Shown: positions 10,355 through 19,345 of the stretch, piece by piece
Layout of the letters: each line of letters opens with the position of its first letter
How positions within the stretch are numbered: the first letter of the stretch is position 1
NCBI GenBank assembly: GCA_963575745.1
Contig: CAUYUJ010019337.1
Coordinates: forward strand, 217,501 to 261,793
Length of the DNA stretch: 44,293 nt
Origin: Prorocentrum cordatum
Taxonomy: Eukaryota > Sar > Dinophyceae > Prorocentrales > Prorocentraceae
Direction of reading: 5' to 3'
Notes under the pieces: generated by a model
The model's input: only the letters and a program-made list of their open reading frames with translations
Databases searched by the model: none
Told to the model about the DNA's origin: nothing
Program-made: the position numbers and the translations under genes

Positions 10355-10585
10355 AGCCTCGAATCATCGGGGCTGGGGGTGGTAAGGTGTAGCTCCTGGT
10401 TCAAGCGCCAGGGGCCCAAGTCGGAGTTGCCCCGGACCAGAGCTATCCTGAATAACTCGGGCGTCCAAGCACTCCCGAACCATCGGGGCTGGGGGTGGTC
10501 AAGGGTAGCTCCCGATTCGTGCCTCGGGGGCCCCAACCCGAGTTGCCCTGGACCAGAGTTCTCCTGGACAACTCGGGCGTCCAAC
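10355..10585 (+). mobile_element. Two tandem diverged copies of introner-family 3
   Basis: Two units of about 116 bp share GAATCATCGGGG/GAACCATCGGGG at the start, GAGTTGCCC.GGACCAGAG in the middle and ACTCGGGCGTCCAA at the end. The same order (GAATCATCAGGGG, GGACCCGAGTTACCCC, ACTCGGGCGCCC) defines the 113-bp units that form the NEK kinase intron at 15996-16343. No host gene was seen here. Confidence 0.65.
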
Positions 10586-10650
10586 ACCGCCCCTCCCTCC
10601 CAGCCCCACCCCCTCCCCAAGGAGAATAAGCAATTGCATAACCATAAAAA

Positions 10651-10740
10651 CTCGGAGGTCCGCGCGGATTTCTGGGATCGGCGCTGAAGCCCCACGGCGG
10701 CGTTTTCAGCGCCGATCCAAGAAATCCGCGGGGAGCTCCG
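10651..10740. repeat. Fold-back element (CTCCGCGCGG family)
   Basis: CGGAGGTCCGCGCGGATTTC on the left pairs with GAAATCCGCGGGGAGCTCCG on the right, with GATCGGCGCTGAA/TTCAGCGCCGATC nearer the centre. Related elements lie at 20640-20770 and 21999-22122. Confidence 0.75.
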
Positions 10741-10979
10741 ACAATTTATGTTGAGGCAAGTCCTCCCTCGAAGGCCCCCCTCCTCCCCTCCCTTTCCCCT
10801 GCCAGGTCGCCCCTGCCACGGCGCGCGCCTCGCGCTTGGACCCCTCCTCTCCTCCCCCTCCGCTTCCCCAAGTGATCTGGCGTGGCCGCCCAACGTTGGC
10901 TGGTGTGGTTGCCTACGGCAAGCTGCCTTGCCCAGGCCCCCTGGGTGCCGCGGACTGCCCGTCCCCCCTCCGCCCATTA

Positions 10980-11175
10980 GAGAGAGGGAGGGAGGGAGAG
11001 CTGAGTGAGAGGGAGAGAGCTGAGAGGGAGAGAGAGAGAGAGTAGAGATAAAGAGACCAGAGAGAAAGAGAGCTGAGAGAGGGATAGAGAGAGAGAGAGA
11101 GAGCAAAGAGGTAACAAAGAGAGAGAGAGAGAGAGAGAGAGAACAAATAGAGAGGAGAGAGAGAGAGAGAGATGT
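10980..11175 (+). repeat. (GA)n microsatellite
   Basis: About 195 bp of GAGAGA with short interruptions. Confidence 0.9.
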
Positions 11176-11349
11176 CTCGGGCTGACATGGACTACGGATC
11201 CGTGGATGTGGCGCGTGGGCGCCATGTCCATGGATCAGGGAAGACACACCGGCACTCCCGTAAGCATGATGCCAGTGCCGCCTCCTCTGGCGGAGGGGCG
11301 CGTCGACCCTGTATGGAAGCGGGGCCCGTTGCTGATCCACACGCCCCTG

Positions 11350-11490
11350 CTCCTCCTCCCTCTCCTCCTCCTCCTCCTCCCCTCATCTTGCCTCCTCATC
11401 CTCCTCCTCCTCCTCCTCCTCCCTCCTCCTCCTCCATCACCAACCCAAAGGCGGCAGCCTCCTCCTCCTCCTCCTCCTCCTCCGCCCCCG
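11350..11490 (+). repeat. (CTC)n microsatellite
   Basis: CTC triplet tract interrupted by short unique segments, upstream of the assembly gap. Confidence 0.85.
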
Positions 11491-11693
11491 CCTCCGCCTC
11501 CGTTCATGTTGGAACTTTTATTCGCCGCGGACCCGCACCTCCGGGCCCCTGGGGGGGCTGCCTGGACCTCCCGGGCGTCCCAAGCGTGCGTTGGGAACGG
11601 ACTCAGAACGGCCCGGAGGCGCCCAAACGGCAGCATGGGAGCTCCAAGAGGCATCACACCCCTCCCAGGACGCCCCAAGACAACTCTCAGAGA

Positions 11694-11793
11694 NNNNNNN
11701 NNNNNNNNNNNNNNNNNNNNNNNNNNNNNNNNNNNNNNNNNNNNNNNNNNNNNNNNNNNNNNNNNNNNNNNNNNNNNNNNNNNNNNNNNNNNN
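11694..11793. other. Assembly gap (100 N)
   Basis: Exactly 100 Ns, a common placeholder length. The right flank is (GGA)n and the left flank ends CTCAGAGA, so the gap probably reflects an unresolved simple repeat of unknown true size. Confidence 0.98.
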
Positions 11794-12055
11794 AGAGAGG
11801 AGGAGGAGGAGGAGGAGGAGGAGGAGGAGGAGGAGGAGGAGGAGGAGGAGGAGGAGGAGGAGGAGCATGAGCAGGAGGAGGAGGAGGAGGAGGAGGAAGA
11901 GGAGGAGGAGGAGGAGAAGGAGGAGGAGGAGGAGAAGGATGCTGCTTCATCCTTCTCCTCTCCTTCCTCCCTGCCACTTCTCTTGATTTTCCCTCTCCTC
12001 CTCCTCCTCCTCCTCCTTCTGCTCCTCTGCCTTGTCTTCCTTCCCCTCCTTCGTG
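11794..12055 (+). repeat. (GGA)n followed by (CTC)n
   Basis: GGA triplets run to about 11940, then CTC-rich sequence to about 12055. The two halves are complementary and could fold back. Confidence 0.85.
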
Positions 12056-12532
12056 GTCGAACAGTGTGGCCAGTCCTGACTGGGGTCCGAATGCCCAAAG
12101 GACGAAACATCGGATCAGAACGGAGGACAAAACGTGAGAGGAGACGAAGCGCTTCATCTGCATCTTTCAGATGGAGTTCCGCAGCTCGGCGGCGGCGAGT
12201 GTCAGGCAGGTCCCAAAGTGTCGTGCTGCGCGGGCTCCAGCGACCTAGGCATCAACCCAGACCTCTGGTGACTAGAGCGAGTCGCTCTAAAGGCTGCTTG
12301 CCATTTCGGCGTCTGGAAACAATTTCCCGTTCCTGGGACGGTCAAAAAAAGACTCAGGATGATCACTGGTCTCCAAGGAGCGGGGCGACATATCCAGGGG
12401 CCGCCGGCTAGAAAACTCGAGTTTTCGGAAGTCTCAGCCGTGGGCACCAGGGGGTGCTCCTCTGTGAAACTGTGCTTCGGCAAAAAGAAATAGCCGACAC
12501 GACTAAAAGAAAAGGGTCTTTGAGGAGAACAA

Positions 12533-12670
12533 TAACCGGGTTGGGAGGAAGGTGTTGGGAGGATGAAGAGTATGAGCAATAACATCCGGATGCAGCGAAC
12601 GCCACCTTCGGCCGCCTACGGGCAATGCTATCCTCGCTTCTCCCAGCCCCATCCTCCCAACCCGATAATG
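12533..12670. repeat. Fold-back repeat
   Basis: ATAACCGGGTTGGGAGGA on the left is the inverted counterpart of TCCTCCCAACCCGATAAT on the right. Confidence 0.6.
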
Positions 12671-12689
12671 GTGTTCCTGAGTCTCACGC

Positions 12690-12862
12690 ATGATGACATC
12701 GCGACCTCAGCTTACGCAGGCCGCCAGCGCGGCACACCACGTCGAAACGAGGGCGCTTACGCGCGACCTTGTACGGGTTGCCCGCGCGCGCACGTCGGCG
12801 CAAACGGCCCCCTTTCTTTACGTCGCCCACCTGGCTCGGGCGAGACGCGAGACTCCGAGGCC
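12690..12862 (+). repeat. Dispersed ~170-bp repeat, shared with 24037-24205
   Basis: Both copies contain GCTTACGC.GGCCGCCAGC, a CGAGGGCGCT.ACGCGCG block, TGTCGGCG/CGTCGGCGCA and CGTCGC. They are in the same orientation. Confidence 0.6.
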
Positions 12863-13801
12863 TGGCATCTCCAAGCGCGCATCTACCTCAAGTGCCGAAG
12901 ATGCACAAAAAGGTGGGCAAGCTCAGTCCCGTCGTCTCCGGAGCCCTTCGGCCGTCCAGCGGAGCTCGCGGCGGCACGGAGCCTCCTCGAGCCTTCTGGC
13001 CCTCGCGGCCTCGCCATCCGCCTCGAAGAGCTGCGCTCAGTCGGCACCGCTCTCCTCTCCACCTCCGGCGGGGGGCGCGCGCGGGGGCGGCGCGAGGCGG
13101 GGGCAGCCTCCGGAGACGGGCGCGGGGGAGGCTTCCCGCGAGGCGACGGAGGCCTCTCGGCCCCCCCCCCCCCCCCCGCTCCGAAGAGGCCCTTCTCGGG
13201 CCACTGCCCCCGCCCCCCCCGAAGAGGCCTCCTCTGCGAGGCCCCCCCCCCCCGGCCGCCCTCTCGGAAGAGGCCGCCCCTCTCGCGCTGCCCCCCAGCG
13301 GAGCGGAGGGGCAGCGCTCGGGGAGGGGGCTCTGCCGCCGAGGGAGGGAGAGCTGTCGGCCTGGGCTCGGCGATGCATCGCCGATGGATCGACCAGCGGG
13401 CCCTCGATGGCGAGCCCGGACGTTCCTGGGCGGGGCGGGCCATCGGGCCCCTGTCGGCGATCAGTGGGCGATTCGGGGTCGATGCGTTCCCCCCCGAGCC
13501 ACACCTCCTAACGGTGCCCCTGGCCTGTGCGTTAGAGAGCAGCTCACGGAAACTCTCGGTCGTCCCAGTGGCGCCCAATATAGCGTGCCCGATCGGTCGC
13601 AAAGCGGACATACTGCACCTCCCTCACTCACATGGCGCTGGTGGGCGCTATCGGTCTCGAATGTGCGCTACCTGAACGCTAATAACTAGTCGGCGCTCTT
13701 GAATTTGGCGCTGTTGAGCGCCGCTGCTCGCCGATGTGCATCCAATGCGAGACGAGCGGGAACTTCCGTGATTTACTATCTAGCGTGCGCACCGCCAACA
13801 C

Positions 13802-13949
13802 CTGCTGCGCAGCGGGGCCTCTCTGCCCGCCGCGGCGCCGCCACGACGGCGGAGCCCGCGGTGCGCATGGCGCCAACCTGCCCGGGCGCGTGCTGCGGCG
13901 CCCACTCCTCGGCGACTCGCGGCCGGCGCAGGCTCTGAGCGGGGGAGCC
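13802..13949 (-). CDS. Candidate fourth exon of the NEK-like kinase gene
   Basis: The segment is bounded by CATCAGCAG (3' splice site) and CAG|GTGTTGG (donor). In the phase left by exon 3 it reads without stops, beginning GSPAQSLRRPRVAEEWAPQH, a basic and Ala/Pro-rich tail similar in style to the exon before it. There is no conserved motif, and the intron between (13950-14312) contains a fold-back element. It remains a guess without transcripts. Confidence 0.35.
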
Positions 13950-16900
13950 CTGCTGATCATCGCCGAACCGATCCCCACCCCCACTGGCGTGGCCTGGGCC
14001 CCCCTGGCCGATTCCCTCCCCCAGATGGGGACATAGGCTATTCCCTTCGGGATTCGAGGTGTGTGTCCTAGAGGCCTCCTAGATGGAGTCGAAGACGATG
14101 GGGTCGGAGGGTCGCACCAGCGACGCTGGCGATGCATCGGCAACGCCGGCGTGAAGCAAATCGGGTTCCGCATCGAGCCGCGTCGTCGATGCATCGGCGA
14201 TGCGGCGCGGTCCTCTGACCCCATCTACTTCGACCCCATCTAGAAGGCCTAGATATCCACGGCTGAGATACTCGGTCCCGATGGGGATGGGGATCGGTTC
14301 AACGACACTGACCTGCAGCGGTCTCTGCGCCGGCGCTGGCGGCAAACGCCCCGCGCTGCCTCGGAGCAGGCCCTCGGCGGGGCCAGCGCCACCACGCCCA
14401 GGCTCGGGCTCGGGGGCCTGCGCCTGCCGCGGCCGGCGCGGCTGCTGCGCCTCGGAGGTGAGCTTCGGCCGCGGGCGCACCTTGTCGACCATTTGGAACT
14501 CGAACGCGCACTGCATGGTCTGCGACAGCGCCTTATCCGGGGGCTCGCCTGCCCCTGCGGCGCGGCCCGGCTCCGCGCACGCCGCGCCCACGGCCTGCGG
14601 GGCCGCCTGGTGGTCTCGACGGGGGCCCACTGGCGCAGCCTCGTGGTCGGTGGGCACCTCGTCGGTGCTGCCCGCGGATATGGCCTCGTCCTCCATGCCG
14701 CGCATGGACTGCTGCCGCGCCCGCAACCGCCGCAACTCCTCCTGCTGCTCGCGCATGGCCTGGTCCAACTGCCTCCTCCGGTAAGCCTCCTGCCTGTCGC
14801 GCTCCTCTTGGGCCTTCCTCCGCACCTCTGCCTTCCTGCGCTCGCCTCCCGCCAGCATGTCATCCTCCTCCTCTTGCCGCAGCCGCCGCGCTGCGATCCG
14901 CTGCTCCGGCGGCGCTGCCAGCGCCGGCGCGCCAGCACCCGCGAGTGTCGGGACCGGCACGCTCTCGACCCCCGCCGGCGGCAGCTCCTCGGGGCGGTGG
15001 TAGCCGCGCCTGATCCACGGGTTCTGCAGCGCCTCCTCCTGGCGCCTCTCCGGCGCCTGCGTGCGCGACGACGGCTCTCGGCGCCCTTCTTGGGCCGGGC
15101 GGGCCGGCCAGGGCGCGGCTGCGAGCTCCTGGAACGGCGGCGGCGGCGGTGGCCCAGCGGCGACGTCGCGCCCGCTGCGGGGGACGGCGGCGCCGGTCCT
15201 TCTGGCGGCTGGGCCTTCTGGTGGCCTCCTCTCCCACGGGGGAGGGCCGCCGTGCACGCCGCTGCCAGGGCGGCCGTCGAAGCTGACCGCCTGCTGGGGC
15301 GGCTCACTGCCGAAGCCGCTCTCTGTGCTGACCGTGTCGGGCGGTTCAACGCATGCCACCTCCCATGAGGGCCGCCGCGGCGCCTCTCGTCGCGGCGCCT
15401 CGGGCCGCGGATGCCGCTGCGGCTCTGGCTGCGGGCCGTGGCGTGGGTCCAGCGGTCCTGGCGACGCCCGCGCTTCCGCGCGGGCCGCGGCCCGCGGCGG
15501 CCGCGCGCCCTCTGACTCCACCGAGGTCTTGACGTCGATACCGCCGTTGCCGCTCGCCAGCGTCCTAGACAAGTCCGATATGTGCATCTGCACGGAGGGC
15601 AGCTGGAGCACCGCCTCCAGGCTCGGCCGGCTGGCCGGCTCCTTCTCCAGCAGGCCGAACACGATGCGCACGAAGCCGCCAGAGTACCCCTGCGGGAGGG
15701 GATCCGGCTCCGCCCCGATGATCTTGAGGGCGGTGGCTGGCATCGAGGTGGCGTGGAAGGGCACCCGCAGGGCCGCCATCTCGTACGTCACGACGCCCAG
15801 GGACCACAGGTCGCTGGCGCGGCCGTAGGCCTCGTTGTTGCACACCTCCGGCGAGAGGTAGAAGGGCGTGCCGATGGTCGTCTGTGCGCCAGCCGTCGTG
15901 CTCTCCAGCACGCGGGCGATGCCGAAGTCGCCGAGCTTCACGTCGCCCTGGCTGGTGAGGAAGATGTTGAGCGGCTTGAGGTCGCGGTGAAGCACCTTCT
16001 CAGAGCCCCGAATCATCAGGGGTAACTCGGGTCAGGGATAACTCGGGTTCGCTTTTCGGGATTCCGAGCCCGAGTTACCCCGGACCCGAGTTACCCCGGA
16101 TAACTCGGGCGCCCAGAGCCCCGAATCATCAGGGGTAACTCGGGTCAGGGATAACTCGGGTTCGTTTTTCGGAATTCCGAACCCGAGTTACCCCGGACCC
16201 GAGTTACCCCGGATAACTCGGGCGCCCAGAGCCCCGAATCATCAGGGGTAACTCGGGTCCGGGATAACTCGGGTTCGTTTTTCGGGAATCCAAACCCGAA
16301 TTACCCCGGACCCGAGTTACCCCGGATAACTCGGGCGCCCAACCTTCCGCCGGTGGATGTGGTCCAGCGCGTGGGCAACCTGTGCGAAGTGGAACATGAT
16401 CTCGGCCTCCTGGAACGTGCCGCCGTCGTCCTTGCGCCCCCTGATCTTCTTCGCCAGGTCGCCGCCGTCCGCGTACTCCATGATGATGTACATCTTGGAG
16501 CCTTCGAGGAAAGAATCGACGTACGCTATGATGTTGGAATGCCTCATCATCTTCAGCACGTTCGCCTCTGCCAAAGCGCCCTCCCTCTGCTTCTCCGTAA
16601 GGTGTGCGGTCCGGATCTCCTTGGCGACGTGCAGCTCCCGTGCATCCTTTGGGACAAAGGAGCTCGACGAAAAAACGGTGACTACTGAATGCTTTGGGAC
16701 CTCCACACACTCCCCACATAGGCACCCACCTTGCATACAAGTTGTCACACGGAATGAAGCTCTCCTCCCTGCCGATAGCCGAATCTATTCACCTTCTTCT
16801 GTCTATCACCCCCTGTCTGATCTGGCAAGGTTCAGGGGTGCGGAGGAGGACGGCGGGGCGGGGGGCACCGCCAGGGGCGGTGCTGGGTGCTGAGGTGGCC

Positions 16901-17312
16901 CTCGACAGCCCTTCGGGCCGTCTGAGGCTAGCCATGGCTACATACCTCTGGGGTATGCCTGTGCGCAACCCTGGGCTTTGCCACCCCCTCTGTTCCCCGA
17001 GGTCCGACGTAGTGAACAAACATGCTATGCAGTGTGGACCTCAAGCAGTGACTTCTCGCACTCTCGATGTTGGCTTACTTTGGTGCCGCCGAGCGATTCA
17101 CGCGCTATCACAATCCAATGCTCTAACACAAATGCGACCCGCCCTCCCGCAACTCACTTGCAACACTCCACTGGCCGTGAGTGCCGTTACCTATCCGAAC
17201 TTGTTCGCGCATCTCGACAGGCGCAGTCACGCACGGACCATTCTCGTGCAGATCCATGGCTCGGGCGGGCGAGTGATGATGCTGCTGATGATTCTGATGA
17301 TGACGGTGTTGT

Positions 17313-17372
<60 letters not shown>

Positions 17373-19309
17373 CGGTGGTGATGATGACGGTGGTGATGAT
17401 GATGAGGATGATAATGCTGATGCTGATGCTGATGGTGCTGCTGATGATGCTGATGCTGATGCTGATGATGATGTTGACGATGCCCATGGCGACGACCCCG
17501 ATGACAAACACCTGTTGTTAGAAAGGTTTGGGTATGCGTGCGCGGAAACGCGCGCGCGTGGCCCGCATGGTATGGCTTGTTAAGATTCATTGCAGCGCTT
17601 TCTTGCTATATCAACGCGTGTGCGCTGGATGGTTTTGACCAAAGCAGCGGTGGGACCATTGCTGGTCGGGCGAAGATGGCATTCGTAAGTTCTTCAACCC
17701 GACAGTGTTGGACATTAACCATGGCGGGCAACTGAACTGATAGGATCGGCGAAGTCCGGCCTCGGCAAGGGGTAGAGCCTTAGATTCACAAGGAAGAAAT
17801 CTATGGGGTGCACTCGAGTGGCTTTAATCTACGGAAGATAACCCATGGGGTGCAATGGATTCAGCGCAGCTTATGGAGTGCCATCTCTGTGGGGCAATCT
17901 ATGCCGAACAATACATGCGGTCCAATTTTTGTTGTGTCATCCACCGCGGACCACTTGAAGTCGTCAACTCCAATGCTCGCTCAAACATCCCACCCTCCCA
18001 CCCGCAACCTGTTTGGCAAAACCCATTCGGCCACGATTACGGTTACCGATTGGAGCTTGCTAGCGTGTCTTTATGGCCGCGCTGGCGTGCGCACGCTCGC
18101 GCGCACAACGACCAGCCGGCTGGGCGCAGCTGATGCGGCCGCGATGGCGCTGACCAGCGGGAACATCCCAGCGAGTCTCAGAGGCCGCGCTGGCGCGCGG
18201 GCATTTCAGTGCGGGTCGGTGACCCGGGCGGGTGCGATGTCATGATGACGTCGACAACGGCGGCAGTGATGATGATAATATCGATGGTGGTGGCGATGAC
18301 GACGATGACGATGGCAAGGCCGATGACGGCGCCGATCCTGGTGACGAAAAGGACGATGATGATGTCCATGGATCGGTGATGAAGGTCATTGTGATGATGA
18401 TGGCGGCAATGGCGGCGATTGACGATGACGGCGCCAGCGATGATGCGATGGCTCTGATAAGGGTGATGGGGAAAGGCGCGCGTGCAGCTGGCAGAGTTAT
18501 TGTTGAAATTCGGAGCTCCATCCTAAACTGCTTCGAGACAAATGGTTTTGGACGGATTTCGGCACGCGAGCGCGATGGCACGCGCATGTGGCCCGCATGA
18601 TATTCTTTGATACGGATTTGTGCTCCAGGCGCATGCTAGGTCAAACCGGATACACCGCGTGGTGACACGATAATGCGGGTTCTGGACGAGACAGCGAACA
18701 TACGATTGTTCTTCCTATTCTATCAGCAAGTGCGCTCGGGCAGAACATCTGCCACATGCCCATTCGTAAACCAATGTTTTTTGTGTGGAACGGCTTGCGC
18801 CGTTTATGTGCTTGGTTTGATTTCGCCGTGTGCGCGCGTGTGGACTTTCTGTTGCAGAAGAGAGCTGAAGCATACCTTCTTGAAAGAAGCGAGCGTGCGT
18901 ACGTGGTGCTATTTGACAAAGATTAAACAGGGGCGGGTGGTCGATGCTGGCTCGCCTGGGATGGTGGGATTCCACACCGACGAAAGACGATTAACCAAAA
19001 TCATCCGTACATTGCAACCTCCCGAGTCGGGGATATTCTGACCCGGGTCAATCCAGACCCGGGTCAGTCAGGCCTTGCACGATCCTGCAAGATCCTGCAG
19101 GATACTGTACCCAAGCCCAGGTCAATGCAACCCTGGCTCTGCAGGGTCCCGTAAGATCCAACGCTCTGACTGACCCCCGTTTGCACGGGCCCCTGCTTCT
19201 TTCGAGCCCCGACCAGGGGGAACCGACAAGTCCGGCCTCGGGATGGTGGTCGCAGTGTCTTGTTGCTTGAGTGCTCTCCAGCTCGAAAAAACAACCTGTT
19301 GTGGGATGC

Positions 19310-19345
<36 letters not shown>

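Noticed and set aside
12563-13689. Overlapping plus and minus open frames of 240-370 codons
   Set aside because: Very GC-rich DNA leaves several frames open on both strands; none shows a recognisable motif, and the left part is a dispersed repeat. A minus-strand exon of the NEK gene here cannot be excluded.
14079-14250. C-terminal extension of the NEK kinase read through the palindromic element
   Set aside because: The tail is translated from a MITE-like repeat found elsewhere, and a good donor (CAG|GTCAGT) precedes it.
16001-16016. Start of the kinase at the in-frame ATG reading MIRGSEKVLHRD
   Set aside because: These codons are the end of the introner intron; the true upstream sequence is HIHRRK from the exon at 16344-16646.
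17187-17590. Poly-Asp, poly-His and poly-Met frames as acidic or metal-binding proteins
   Set aside because: They come from the (GAT)n microsatellite inside the NEK intron, and every frame is open.
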